A DNA stretch of 64,000 nucleotides from Mediterranea massiliensis (GTDB taxonomy: Bacteria; Bacteroidota; Bacteroidia; Bacteroidales; Bacteroidaceae): NCBI GenBank assembly GCA_015060695.1, contig SUYA01000009.1:1-64000 (forward strand). The letters run 5' to 3'. Both the position numbers and the translations under genes were made by a program. The notes beneath the pieces were generated by a model, which was not told the DNA's origin, did no database searches, and saw nothing but the letters and a program-made list of their open reading frames with translations. Of the stretch, positions 24,515-33,085 are shown one piece after another. Numbering within the stretch: position 1 is the stretch's first letter; each line of letters opens with the position of its first letter.

Positions 24515-25468
24515 TTAACGACCGCTGCTCAACAGGTTACTGACGGCTGCTTGGTAATTGCTGAGTTTGCTGGTTTTATGAATGATTTTTCGAGCCTTAC
24601 GGTCGCCGTCGGGCAACAGATATTCCCAGAAAGTCTTCATTTTTGTCAGTAATTGGGTATCACCGCCCTCTAACAGATTACCATATTGGCTGAAGACGTC
24701 GGCATGGAACAGACGGATACGTTCCATAAAATCACGATTGTCCAATTTTTTGCCTGTCTGATACTCTAAGGCTAAAGCAGGATTGGCCAGCAGGCCTCTT
24801 CCAATAACAAATCCGGCCAAGCGAGGAAATTTATTTTCCATGAACGATAAATTTTCTACACTCAGCAAATCGCCGTTGTAGTAGAGTGGCTTCCGGCATT
24901 CGTTGTAAAAGTTTTCGAAAGCCGCTATATCTACCTCTCCCTTGTATTGCTGACGACCAAGGCGTGGATGCAAGACGATGTGACTTAGGGGAAGTTCGTT
25001 AAGCAATGGAAGCAAAGCCATACATTCTGCGGCAGTTTCCCATCCTAAACGCATCTTGACCGAGAAGCGGATGTCTGGATGTTTTTCGATGATGGTTGTC
25101 AGCAGAGTTTTTACCTCTTCGGGATAGGGCAACATGCCGGCACCGTTGTGCCGCTTGGCCAACATGGGGAAGGGACATCCTAAATTGACATCAACCGTTT
25201 GATAGCCTTTTTCTTTGAAAAGAGTCAGAATGGGTTCACACTTTTCGGGGGTGGAGGCTATGAGTTGAGGTAACAGGTGTACTCCTCGATTGTTATCGGG
25301 CTCAATGTCGCGCCTATCTTTGCGGCGGATTTCGCCGTGCTCGATGCGAACAAAGGGAGAATAGTAAGAGGCTACGCCCCCAAAAATACGGGCATGTGCC
25401 CGACGATAAACAGCATCGGTATAACCCTGTAACGGGGCAAAGTGAATAGGTAGTTTTTCTGCTTTCAT
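24515..25468 (-). CDS. tRNA-dihydrouridine synthase, second paralog
   Basis: 317 residues. FMN-barrel motifs are FAPLQGYTDAVYRRAHA at residues 11-27, the catalytic Cys in VNLGCPFPMLAKRHNGAGML near 98, VKMRLGWE near 138 and IGRGLLANPAL near 223. It differs from the dusB of this window (328 vs 317 residues, VNLGCPF versus NFGCPVK) and seems to be a DusC-like or Bacteroidota-specific class; the modified position cannot be assigned. A TATCTTTG -7 box at 25473-25480 (minus) lies just 5 bases before the start, which suggests a very short leader or another promoter upstream. Confidence 0.9.
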   Translation of the reverse strand: MKAEKLPIHFAPLQGYTDAVYRRAHARIFGGVASYYSPFVRIEHGEIRRKDRRDIEPDNNRGVHLLPQLIASTPEKCEPILTLFKEKGYQTVDVNLGCPFPMLAKRHNGAGMLPYPEEVKTLLTTIIEKHPDIRFSVKMRLGWETAAECMALLPLLNELPLSHIVLHPRLGRQQYKGEVDIAAFENFYNECRKPLYYNGDLLSVENLSFMENKFPRLAGFVIGRGLLANPALALEYQTGKKLDNRDFMERIRLFHADVFSQYGNLLEGGDTQLLTKMKTFWEYLLPDGDRKARKIIHKTSKLSNYQAAVSNLLSSGR

Positions 25469-25601
25469 GTGGCAAAGATAGTTATTTTCTGCTTTCCTTA
25501 CGGCCTTAGATGTGAAAATACGCTAAACAATAAAGTTATTTCGGCAAGAACTCTTATTTTTGCAAATTGTTAGCATCATAAACTGACTGAAACAGATAGA
25601 A

Positions 25602-27527
25602 ATGAAACAAATTATTCATAAACTTACCCCCGTTGCCCTGGCACTGATTATCCTCTACTCGTGTGCCAGCATAGGTCGTATAGAGGGAGGCCCTATCGAC
25701 GAGACACCACCGGTGTTCATCGGCAGTACCCCCGGACAAGCTACGCTGAACAATGAGCGGACGAAAATCAACATTGAATTTGATGAGTACATCAAGTTGG
25801 ACAAACCCGGCGAAAAGATAGTCATATCACCGCCACAGGTGCAACAGCCCGAAATAAAGGCCAGTGGGAAAAAAGTGGTGATAACCTTGCGTGATTCGCT
25901 GAAGCAGCATACTACCTATACCATGGATTTTGCCGATGCCATACAGGATAATAATGAAGGAAATCCGTTGGAAAACTTCTTCTTTACCTTCTCTACCGGC
26001 GATAAGCTGGATAGCATGGCTGTGGGAGGCACTGTGCTCAACGCTGCCGACTTGGAGCCCATAAAGGGAATATTGGTGGGGCTACATTCCAACTTGGAAG
26101 ATAGCGCCTTTACAACCCTACCCTTCGACCGAGTGGGAATTACCGATAGCCGCGGACGCTTTACCATACGAGGCATAGCACCGGGACAATACCGCCTCTA
26201 TGCCCTACAAGATGCCGACCGCACCTATACCTTCAACCAACCGGCTGAAGGCATTGCTTACAACGATTCAATCATTGTTCCCAGCATGGAACCACGCACC
26301 CGGCAAGACACAACTTGGATAGACTCGTTGACCATCGACACCATTATGACGGTGGGCTACACCCACTACTTGCCCGACGACATCTTATTGCTGAGCTTCA
26401 AGGAAATCTATCACACACAACGGCTGGCAAAGACCGAGCGCACTACTCCGGAGAAATTCTCACTCTATTTCACAGCTCCGGCCGATAGCCTGCCCAAAAT
26501 GCGGGGATTGAATTTTGATGAAAAAGATGCTTTCGTAGTAGAAAACCTTACCGGCCGCAACGACACACTATGTTATTGGATAAAAGACTCGGTACTCATC
26601 AAACAAGATACCCTACGAATGGAATTGTCTTACCTGCACTCAGACAGTTTAAACCAATTGGTACCCTTTACCGACACCGTGAATGTAGTGTCGAAAACTC
26701 CCTTCGAACGCTTGATGAAACAGCAACAAGAAGAGGCCGAGAAACGAGCGAAGGAAGAAGAAAAGAAACGAAAAAAGAAAAAAGATGCCGATTCGTTGCA
26801 GGCAGAACAGCCCAAGATAGAGTTCCTTACCAATGAGGTCTATGCTCCCGGTACGATGGACGTGTATGACTATCTGACACTCTCTTTCCAAGAGCCGATT
26901 GCCAGCCTCGACACAGCCGCTTTCCACCTGAAAGAAAAGATGGATACCGTTTGGGTAGATATACCGTTCGATTTGGAACACGACACGCTCAACATTAAAC
27001 AATACAACATCTATGCCGATTGGAAACCGGAAACAAACTATCAGTTCACTGTCGATTCGGCAGCTATCTACGGCCTGTATGGTAAATTTACCAACCGGAT
27101 TCAAAAAGAGATGAAGATAAAGAAACTGGAAGATTATGGCGCCATCTTCTACAACATAACCGGCATTGAAGGACCGGCTTTCGTAGAACTGCTCGACTCG
27201 AAAGATGCCCCCATCAGACAAGTGGAGGTAGTGGACGGAAAGGCCGATTTCTATTTCTTGAATCCCGGCAGGTATGGAGCTCGCTTGGTAGTGGATAGTA
27301 ACAAAAACGGACTTTGGGATACCGGTGACTACAAAGAGAAACGACAACCCGAAAAGGTCTATTACTACCCACAAGTATTGGAACTGAAAGCCAACTTTGA
27401 CTTAACACAAGACTGGAATGTAACAGAGCTTCCGCTTGACCAACAGAAACCGTTAGAACTTAAAAAACAGAAGCCCGATGAAAAGAAAAAACGAAACAAC
27501 AGTAGTAGCAATTCGCGCTATCGCTAA
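25602..27527 (+). CDS. Ig-like domain lipoprotein (Big_5 type)
   Basis: 641 residues with lipobox LYSC near residue 21. The N-terminal domain IEGGPIDETPPVFIGSTPGQ followed by INIEFDEYIKLDKPGEKIVISPP matches the Big_5 Ig-like fold of Bacteroidota envelope proteins. A carboxypeptidase-regulatory-like domain follows (ILVGLHSNLEDSAF, GRFTIRGIAPGQYRLYALQD, near 155-210). A highly charged stretch (EEAEKRAKEEEKKRKKKK) lies near 385. The protein is likely periplasmic-side, outer-membrane anchored. It precedes and overlaps the DUF3108 gene by 50 bases. A -7 box TATTTTTG stands at 25555-25562. Function unknown. Confidence 0.82.
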   Translation: MKQIIHKLTPVALALIILYSCASIGRIEGGPIDETPPVFIGSTPGQATLNNERTKINIEFDEYIKLDKPGEKIVISPPQVQQPEIKASGKKVVITLRDSLKQHTTYTMDFADAIQDNNEGNPLENFFFTFSTGDKLDSMAVGGTVLNAADLEPIKGILVGLHSNLEDSAFTTLPFDRVGITDSRGRFTIRGIAPGQYRLYALQDADRTYTFNQPAEGIAYNDSIIVPSMEPRTRQDTTWIDSLTIDTIMTVGYTHYLPDDILLLSFKEIYHTQRLAKTERTTPEKFSLYFTAPADSLPKMRGLNFDEKDAFVVENLTGRNDTLCYWIKDSVLIKQDTLRMELSYLHSDSLNQLVPFTDTVNVVSKTPFERLMKQQQEEAEKRAKEEEKKRKKKKDADSLQAEQPKIEFLTNEVYAPGTMDVYDYLTLSFQEPIASLDTAAFHLKEKMDTVWVDIPFDLEHDTLNIKQYNIYADWKPETNYQFTVDSAAIYGLYGKFTNRIQKEMKIKKLEDYGAIFYNITGIEGPAFVELLDSKDAPIRQVEVVDGKADFYFLNPGRYGARLVVDSNKNGLWDTGDYKEKRQPEKVYYYPQVLELKANFDLTQDWNVTELPLDQQKPLELKKQKPDEKKKRNNSSSNSRYR

Positions 27528-28362
27528 CCGCTTGCCGGCCATCCTATTGCTGTGTGTAATGTTATCGGTATGCGTCATGCCGACACAAGCCCAATGTACG
27601 GCCGTCAATACAGCATTCTTGCCGGGTGAAGAGGTGACCTATGACCTCTATTTCAATTGGAAATTCATTTGGAAAAAGGTTGGAAAAGCCTATCTGAATA
27701 CGAACAAGAGCACCTATGAAGGGAAACCGGCATATGTCATGGACTTGCTGTCGGTGGGTAGCAAACAAACCGACTTCTTCTTCAAGATGCGTGATACGCT
27801 GACCTGCTACATCAGCGAACAATTGGAACCCATGTATTTCCGTAAAGCTGCCGAAGAGGGCAAACGGCATACGGTAGATGAGGCTTGGTTCTCTTACAAA
27901 GATGGGGTGTCGCATGTGAAGCAACGCCGCACCTGGATAAGCCACGACCGCCCCACTCAAGAGATGGAGTACGAGGACTCACGCTGTATTTTCGATATGC
28001 TCAGCATCTTGGCACAAGCTCGTTCTTACAATCCGGCCGATTTTAAAGTGGGAGACAAAATTAATTTCCCCATGGCTACCGGCCGTAAAGTAGAGCAGCA
28101 AACATTGATTTATAGAGGCATTGAAGAGGTGGAAGCCAATGACGACCAAACTTACCGTTGTCTGGTATTCTCGTTTGTAGAGTATGATAAAGACGGCGAT
28201 GAGGAGGAGGTAATTACTTTCTTTGTTTCCGATGACGAGAATCACTTGCCCATACGTCTGGATTTATACTTGAATTTCGGTGCAGCCAAGGCTTTCTTCA
28301 AAAGCGTGAAAGGGAATCGCCATCCGCTGAGTTCGGTAGTAGAAAAGAAGAAGAAAAAATAG
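27478..28362 (+). CDS. DUF3108 domain protein
   Basis: 294 residues. A signal peptide follows a basic N-terminus (LPAILLLCVMLSVCVMPTQAQ). The body is a single DUF3108 domain: FLPGEEVTYDLYFNWKFIWKKVGKAYL near 45, MRDTLTCYISEQLEPMYFRKAAEEG near 105, and VEYDKDGDEEEVITFFVSDDENHLPIRLDLYL near 235, ending with a lysine tail. The family is common in Bacteroidota and probably periplasmic, with a lipocalin-like barrel suggested elsewhere. Its first 50 bases lie inside the preceding gene in another frame, which couples the two. It ends 2 bases from the convergent thioesterase stop. Confidence 0.82.
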   Translation: MKRKNETTVVAIRAIANRLPAILLLCVMLSVCVMPTQAQCTAVNTAFLPGEEVTYDLYFNWKFIWKKVGKAYLNTNKSTYEGKPAYVMDLLSVGSKQTDFFFKMRDTLTCYISEQLEPMYFRKAAEEGKRHTVDEAWFSYKDGVSHVKQRRTWISHDRPTQEMEYEDSRCIFDMLSILAQARSYNPADFKVGDKINFPMATGRKVEQQTLIYRGIEEVEANDDQTYRCLVFSFVEYDKDGDEEEVITFFVSDDENHLPIRLDLYLNFGAAKAFFKSVKGNRHPLSSVVEKKKKK

Positions 28363-28364
28363 TG

Positions 28365-28769
28365 TCAGGTAGTAAAAGGCACTTTGTCTTCCTTGCGAAA
28401 TACGCTTGATTCGAAGGTTGCAATCAGTTTTCCTTCCTGATTGGTGACATCTATTTGGTAAAATCCGGTAGTTCGACCCACGTAGCGTTCGCGGGCTTCG
28501 GCATAAAGTGTGTCACCCACTCCGGTAGCCCTCAGAAAAGTAATGTTAGACGATAGTGAGAAGGCTAACGTTCCGTGCGCATTGGCTGCAGCAGCCAATG
28601 CCAAATCGGCTAATGTAAAAATAACTCCTCCTTGGGTACGCCCACCTGCATTTAGGTGAGCGTCCGTCAGGAGGAGTTTTGCTTTGCTATATCCCGCTCT
28701 AACTTCTACCAACTCTATTCCGGTATTGGTAGCAAACCGGTCGTTTTTGAAGAATTCTTGTGCGGTCAT
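28365..28769 (-). CDS. PaaI-type hotdog thioesterase
   Basis: 134 residues, one hotdog fold. The pattern FATNTGIELVEVRAGYSKAKLLLTDAHLNAGGRTQGGVIFTLADLALA near residues 12-58 is characteristic of the PaaI/YiiD branch, with the catalytic Asp/Glu region in HLNAGGRTQGG. A second conserved part is YVGRTTGFYQIDVTNQEGKLIATFES. The substrate is an acyl-CoA of unknown chain. The start is 9 bases after the cysS stop on the same strand, so it is transcribed with cysS. Confidence 0.85.
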   Translation of the reverse strand: MTAQEFFKNDRFATNTGIELVEVRAGYSKAKLLLTDAHLNAGGRTQGGVIFTLADLALAAAANAHGTLAFSLSSNITFLRATGVGDTLYAEARERYVGRTTGFYQIDVTNQEGKLIATFESSVFRKEDKVPFTT

Positions 28770-28778
28770 GCTGATTCG

Positions 28779-30254
28779 TTATTTATTCAATTTCCAACTG
28801 GCACCCTCTTTACCATCTTTTATTTCAAATCCAAGGGCAGTAAGTTCATTGCGAATCTTGTCACTGGTACTCCAGTCCTTATTGGCTTTAGCCTTGGCAC
28901 GTTCTTCCAGCAACATATCCACGACTTTTCCGAAAGCTTCCTCGCGTCCGGCATTCGACGAGGCCTCTTCTTGCAAACCTAAAATGTCGAAGCAGAATAA
29001 GCGGAATGTATCTTTCAGTTCTTGCAAGTCTTCGGCACTGATAGTTTCATTTCCGGCGGCAATGTTGTTAATCATCTTGGTTGCATCGAACAGGTGGGCA
29101 ATGACAATAGGCGAGTTCAAATCGTCGTTCATAGCTTCGTAGCACTTTTCACGAACAGTTTTAACATCGACAGAAGAGAATGCTGCGGGCGTAATCTTTT
29201 TCAAGGCGGCGGCGGCATCCATCAGTCTTGCCAATCCTTTTTCGGCTGCTTGCAGGGCTTCATTACTGAAATCCACTGTACTGCGATAGTGTGCCTGCAA
29301 GATGAAGAAACGGATAGTCATGGCCGAATAGGCTTGTTCCAACTTTTCATGATTTCCGGTAAAGAATTGCTCTAATGTGATAAAGTTTCCTAACGATTTA
29401 CCCATCTTCTGTCCGTTGATGGTAATCATATTGTTGTGCATCCAGTAGCGCACCATGTCATCACCTTGGCTGGCTACCGATTGGGCTATTTCACATTCGT
29501 GGTGGGGGAAAACCAAGTCCATGCCGCCACCGTGAATATCGAAATGGCTACCCAAGTATTTACGTCCCATGGCGGTACATTCGCAATGCCAACCGGGGAA
29601 GCCATTACTCCAAGGAGCGGGCCAGCGCATAATGTGTTCCGGCTGTGCCTTCTTCCAAAGGGCAAAATCGGCAGGATTATGTTTTTCCTCTTGTCCATCC
29701 AACTCTCTGGTGGTATTCAAGACATCGTCCAAGTTACGTCCCGACAGCTTGCCATAATGATGTGCTTGGTTATACTTGGCTACATCGAAATATACCGAGC
29801 CTTCGCTTTCGTAAGCAAATCCATTTTCCATGATTTCCTTTACCAACTCAATTTGTTCGATGATATGTCCACTGGCATGCGGCTCAATGCTTGGAGGCAA
29901 CACATTCAATGCTTCCATGGCTTTATGATAGCGATTGGTATAGTATTGTGCCACTTCCATTGGCTCCAATTGCTCCAAGCGTGCTTTCTTAGCAATCTTG
30001 TCTTCGCCTTCGTCGGCATCATGTTCCAGATGGCCCACATCGGTAATGTTGCGCACATAGCGCACTTTGTATCCCAAATGTTTCAGGTATCGGAAGAGCA
30101 AGTCGAAAGTAATGGCCGGACGTGCATGCCCCAGATGTGGATCACCATATACGGTAGGACCACACACATACATACCTACATGGGGTGCATGCAGGGGTTT
30201 GAACGCTTCTTTTCTCCGATTCAGCGTATTATAGATAATCAATTGTTGTTCCAT
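28779..30254 (-). CDS. cysS: Cysteinyl-tRNA synthetase
   Basis: 491 residues, class I synthetase. The zinc-binding Cys is in [18 protein letters not shown] near residues 28-45, where HLGH is the HIGH motif. [15 protein letters not shown] near 225 adds zinc and active-site residues, and KMGKSLGNF near 285 is the KMSKS motif. The C-terminal anticodon-binding domain has the [24 protein letters not shown] helix typical of CysRS. It charges tRNA-Cys. A TATCTTTG box at 30287-30280 (minus) is a probable -7, directly next to the T tract of the tRNA terminator. Confidence 0.96.
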   Translation of the reverse strand: MEQQLIIYNTLNRRKEAFKPLHAPHVGMYVCGPTVYGDPHLGHARPAITFDLLFRYLKHLGYKVRYVRNITDVGHLEHDADEGEDKIAKKARLEQLEPMEVAQYYTNRYHKAMEALNVLPPSIEPHASGHIIEQIELVKEIMENGFAYESEGSVYFDVAKYNQAHHYGKLSGRNLDDVLNTTRELDGQEEKHNPADFALWKKAQPEHIMRWPAPWSNGFPGWHCECTAMGRKYLGSHFDIHGGGMDLVFPHHECEIAQSVASQGDDMVRYWMHNNMITINGQKMGKSLGNFITLEQFFTGNHEKLEQAYSAMTIRFFILQAHYRSTVDFSNEALQAAEKGLARLMDAAAALKKITPAAFSSVDVKTVREKCYEAMNDDLNSPIVIAHLFDATKMINNIAAGNETISAEDLQELKDTFRLFCFDILGLQEEASSNAGREEAFGKVVDMLLEERAKAKANKDWSTSDKIRNELTALGFEIKDGKEGASWKLNK

Positions 30255-30279
30255 AACATTTCATGTTTTGTTAGGTGGG

Positions 30280-30287
30280 CAAAGATA
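30280..30287 (-). promoter_or_regulatory. -7 box of cysS
   Basis: TATCTTTG on the minus strand, 26 bases upstream of the cysS start codon. The terminator of the upstream tRNA gene ends exactly at its 5' edge, so the two elements are packed without spacer. Confidence 0.55.
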
Positions 30288-30288
30288 T

Positions 30289-30320
30289 AAAAAAAAGTTG
30301 TAACAGCCCTTGTTACAACT
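30289..30320 (-). terminator. Intrinsic terminator of the CAU tRNA gene
   Basis: AGTTGTAACA (30296-30305) and TGTTACAACT (30311-30320) form a perfect 10-bp stem with a 5-base loop. On the minus strand it is followed by eight T residues, a standard Rho-independent terminator 11 bases after the tRNA. Confidence 0.85.
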
Positions 30321-30330
30321 CTTCATTTAG

Positions 30331-30404
30331 TGGACCAGCCTGGGCTTGAACCAGGGACCTCCAGATTATGAGTCTGTTGCTCTAACCAACTGAGCTACAA
30401 GTCC
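30331..30404 (-). tRNA. tRNA with CAU anticodon (probably elongator tRNA-Met)
   Basis: The minus strand folds as a full cloverleaf: GGACTTG acceptor, D arm GCTC/GAGC, anticodon loop CTCATAA, variable AGGTC, T arm CCTGG-TTCAAGC-CCAGG, and CTGGTCC-A. The acceptor stem contains one T-T mismatch and one G-T pair; CCA is not encoded. Initiator features (three G-C pairs below the anticodon loop) are absent, so it is an elongator type. A CAU tRNA may also be tRNA-Ile2 after lysidine modification, which cannot be excluded from sequence alone. Confidence 0.9.
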
Positions 30405-30498
30405 TATTTGCTATCTCTTTCAGAAAGCGAGGCAAAAGTACTGCTTTCTGTTGAATTATGCAAATGTTTTTAGTGAAAGTTGCTTTTATCACTATTAA

Positions 30499-30813
30499 TT
30501 ATTCCCAACGATACTTGCGTCGAGGATTTTTAGGGAACCATCCTTTCTTTACTCGCTTCTCTTGGTCAAACACCTCTTTGATTGTCCAGAAGGAGGAAAA
30601 TGCAAAGACACCTAACAAAGAAGAGAATAAAATGTTTTGTATGCAAAGCGATGCCACTACTCCTACGATGCCAAGTAAAAGAAAGATCCACCAGCAACGT
30701 GTTCCCCAATGGTATTCGGCTTTTATCACAATGGGATGAAACAAGCCTATGATAAGAAAAGTACTGATACCAATGATCAATCCCGACAAGTGATATTCGT
30801 TCAAGAGCTCCAT
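30499..30813 (-). CDS. DUF4491 small membrane protein
   Basis: 104 residues with three likely membrane segments (LIIGISTFLIIGLFHPIVI, CWWIFLLLGIVGVVASL and LFSSLLGVFAFSSFW). The signature FHPIVIKAEYHWGTRCWW and the C-terminal EKRVKKGWFPKNPRRKY identify DUF4491. No function is known. It starts 3 bases after the Lrp-type regulator stop and is probably transcribed with it. Confidence 0.85.
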   Translation of the reverse strand: MELLNEYHLSGLIIGISTFLIIGLFHPIVIKAEYHWGTRCWWIFLLLGIVGVVASLCIQNILFSSLLGVFAFSSFWTIKEVFDQEKRVKKGWFPKNPRRKYRWE

Positions 30814-30816
30814 ACG

Positions 30817-31278
30817 TTAATCTATGCTGACAGGTATTTCCTTCTTGATGCTTTGTTCCAACGAGATGAGAGTTTCTGTTGCTGTTACTCCGGGAATCTC
30901 TTGCATCTTATTATTCAGCAAATCCATTAAGTGTTCGTTATCGCGGGCATAAACTTTTGTCAACATGGTGTAAGGTCCGGTTGTAAAGTGACATTCCACT
31001 ACTTCGGGGATGTGTCTCAACTTTTCTACCACACTTTTATACATAGAGCCTTTTTCCAACTTGATGCCGACGTAGGTACAAGTGCGATATCCCAGTGATT
31101 TGGGATTAACGTGATAACCCGATCCGACGATGACTCCCAAATCTATCAAGCGTTGTACCCGTTGGTGGATGGCAGCACGTGACACGCCGCAATCGGCAGC
31201 AACATCTTTAAAAGGGATACGCGCATTTTGTGATATGATTTCCAGAATCTGGCGGTCAAGATTGTCTATTTTTTCCAT
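30817..31278 (-). CDS. Lrp/AsnC family transcriptional regulator
   Basis: 153 residues. An N-terminal winged helix-turn-helix (LDRQILEIISQNARIPFKDVAADCGVSRAAIHQRVQRL, residues 7-44) is followed by a RAM ligand-binding domain (YVGIKLEKGSMYKSVVEKL, VVECHFTTGPYTMLTKVYA). Such proteins form dimers to octamers and respond to amino acids. It is co-directional with the DUF4491 gene. The target is unknown. Confidence 0.92.
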   Translation of the reverse strand: MEKIDNLDRQILEIISQNARIPFKDVAADCGVSRAAIHQRVQRLIDLGVIVGSGYHVNPKSLGYRTCTYVGIKLEKGSMYKSVVEKLRHIPEVVECHFTTGPYTMLTKVYARDNEHLMDLLNNKMQEIPGVTATETLISLEQSIKKEIPVSID

Positions 31279-31384
31279 GGTTGTTTTAGAATTAAGTTCG
31301 TTTTAATATCAAAAAGTAAGCAAATGTAGCACTTTATTTTAAAAACAGCCATTAAATATAGGAAAAAAATAGGGTAAAGATGAA

Positions 31385-31417
31385 AAAAGCACGAATTGGT
31401 GGGCAATTCGTGCTTTT
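31385..31417 (-). terminator. Terminator hairpin of the FKBP operon
   Basis: AAAAGCACGAATTG (31385-31398) and CAATTCGTGCTTTT (31404-31417) form a perfect 14-bp stem with loop GTGGG. It lies 28 bases after the stop codon of the FKBP lipoprotein gene at 31445, and A/T-rich arms allow it to work in both directions. Confidence 0.85.
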
Positions 31418-31444
31418 GTTCCTATAGCAGTGTGAACTCTCTAC

Positions 31445-32332
31445 TTATTTTTCTACTTCAATCAATTCTACTTCGAAAATCAATGTAGAGAAAGGCTTGA
31501 TTTTACCACCTCCGGTTTCTCTTGAACCGTATGCCAATTCTTGCGGGATATAGAGTTCCCACTTTGAGCCAGCAGGCATCATAGTCAATGCTTCTGTCCA
31601 ACCCGGAATCACTTGATTGGCGCGGAAGGTAGCCGGTTGCGGATTGCCTTTTGCATCCTTGCGAGACAATGAGCTGTCAAACTCTGTACCATCAATCAGT
31701 GTACCTCTGTAGTGTACCAATACCTTGCTGGTTCTTTCAGGAATTTCACCCTTTCCGGCCTTAATAATCTTGTATTGCAAGCCGCTTTCAGTAGTTTGCA
31801 CGCCCTCTTTGGTTTTGTTTTCTGCCAAGAACTTTTCGCCTGCAGCTTTATTTTCGCCATATTTATCGAGCAATGCTTTTTCTCTGATGGCTTCAGAACG
31901 GCTTTGTTCATAGATTTGAGCAGTAGTCATGTTCATGATTTTGTGGTTTTTCAACACACCAGCCAAGAAACCTGCCAACATATTTTCGCGGCTGATACTC
32001 ATCGTTGAGTCGTTTCCGAAGAGTTGTTCGTTGATACCTTCAACCCATTGTTTGCTCACCATTTGTCCGATGCGCAGACCTTCCATATAAGCCACATCGC
32101 TCTCTTTAATCTTAGCGGCACCTTCGTTGAATCCTTTCAAGAAGTCAACCAATTGAGTGCTGTCGATACCCATTTGAGCAAGATATTGTCCCAATGTTTC
32201 AGTACGTGTCATACCCATGGCATAAGAGAGTGTATCAATTTCGTTCTTCAAGTTAGCCTTAGGGCTTTGTGCGGTGCATGATGCCAATGTAGCCACCACC
32301 GCCAATGTTGCGATGAATGAGATTTTCTTCAT
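31445..32332 (-). CDS. FKBP-type peptidyl-prolyl isomerase, lipoprotein (Mip-like)
   Basis: 295 residues. The lipobox LASC (residue 19) predicts an outer-membrane-anchored protein. An N-terminal dimerization domain of the FKBP_N type (EIDTLSYAMGMTRTETLGQYL) precedes a long helix. The C-terminal FKBP domain has VLVHYRGTLIDGTEFDSS near 205, VIPGWTEAL and IPQELAYGSRETG near 265. It catalyses cis-trans isomerization of X-Pro bonds, aiding folding of exported proteins. It follows a second FKBP gene after 20 bases. Confidence 0.92.
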   Translation of the reverse strand: MKKISFIATLAVVATLASCTAQSPKANLKNEIDTLSYAMGMTRTETLGQYLAQMGIDSTQLVDFLKGFNEGAAKIKESDVAYMEGLRIGQMVSKQWVEGINEQLFGNDSTMSISRENMLAGFLAGVLKNHKIMNMTTAQIYEQSRSEAIREKALLDKYGENKAAGEKFLAENKTKEGVQTTESGLQYKIIKAGKGEIPERTSKVLVHYRGTLIDGTEFDSSLSRKDAKGNPQPATFRANQVIPGWTEALTMMPAGSKWELYIPQELAYGSRETGGGKIKPFSTLIFEVELIEVEK

Positions 32333-32352
32333 ATTCTTCTTTCTATTTATTA

Positions 32353-32949
32353 TTATTTATTTATCACTTTCAGCAGTTCTACTTCAAAAATCAAAGTGCT
32401 GTGAGGCGGAATCATTTCTCCGGCACCGTGAGCGCCATATCCCAAGTCACTGGGAATGTACAGTTTCCACTTGGCACCTTCAGGCATCAGTTGCAATGCC
32501 TCCACCCATCCGGGTATTACTTGGTTTACGCCAAATGTAGCCGGTTGTCCGCGCTTGATGGAGCTATCGAACAGCGTTCCGTCAATCAGCGTACCTTCAT
32601 AGTGACATTGCACTTGGTCGGTAGCCTTGGCACGCGGGCCTTCCACATTACCTTCGTTGATTACCTCATATTGCAGGCCGCTGGGCAAAGTAACAATGCC
32701 TGCTCGTTTTTTGTTCTCTTCCAAGAAGCGTTTGCCGGCTTCTATGTTGGCTGCATTCATTTTCTCTTCCAACTCTTGGAAGTACTTGTTCACAATGTCG
32801 CGTGCCTCGGTATGGCTCATTGCTGTTTGATTACCATCGAGTACGTCTTTAATAGCTTGGGCAAAATCTTCTACTGCGATGCCCTTGGCACCCATGCCCA
32901 ACAAGTTTTGGCCAATACCCAGGCCGATAGCATAACTGAATTTATCCAT
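32353..32949 (-). CDS. fklB: FKBP-type peptidyl-prolyl isomerase, cytoplasmic FklB type
   Basis: 198 residues from the ATG at 32949 (MDKFSYAIGLGIGQN), the usual start in this family; an ATG 4 codons upstream is possible. No signal peptide is present, unlike the downstream partner. The N-terminal FKBP_N domain and helix are followed by the FKBP domain with VQCHYEGTLIDGTLFDSS near 115, VIPGWVEALQLMPEGAKW and IPSDLGYGAHGAGEMIPPHSTLIFEVEL at the end. The two FKBP genes look like a duplication with one copy exported. Confidence 0.92.
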   Translation of the reverse strand: MDKFSYAIGLGIGQNLLGMGAKGIAVEDFAQAIKDVLDGNQTAMSHTEARDIVNKYFQELEEKMNAANIEAGKRFLEENKKRAGIVTLPSGLQYEVINEGNVEGPRAKATDQVQCHYEGTLIDGTLFDSSIKRGQPATFGVNQVIPGWVEALQLMPEGAKWKLYIPSDLGYGAHGAGEMIPPHSTLIFEVELLKVINK

Positions 32950-33020
32950 GTCCTTTTCCAATTAACGAGCCGCAAAAGTACGTCTTTTTATTGAATCATT
33001 TCACTTTTAGGTATTTAAAT

Positions 33021-33052
33021 TTTCTAATATTGAACGAAACATGTTAAATTTG
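33021..33052 (+). promoter_or_regulatory. Promoter of the sirtuin gene
   Basis: TTTC at 33021-33024 and TAAATTTG at 33045-33052 stand exactly 20 bp apart, one mismatch from the -33 consensus and a full match to the -7 box. Confidence 0.65.
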
Positions 33053-33071
33053 CGTTGCTTATTCTATTAAT

Positions 33072-33079
33072 AAGGAGGT
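33072..33079 (+). promoter_or_regulatory. Consensus Shine-Dalgarno of the sirtuin gene
   Basis: AAGGAGGT lies 6 bases before the ATG at 33086, a full complement to the 3' end of 16S rRNA. Bacteroidota genes seldom carry such a site, and none of the neighbouring genes does. It fixes the start codon. Confidence 0.85.
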
Positions 33080-33085
33080 ATTTAT

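Noticed and set aside
30331..30404. Initiator tRNA-fMet
   Set aside because: The anticodon stem lacks the three G-C pairs typical of the initiator; an elongator-type CAU tRNA fits better.
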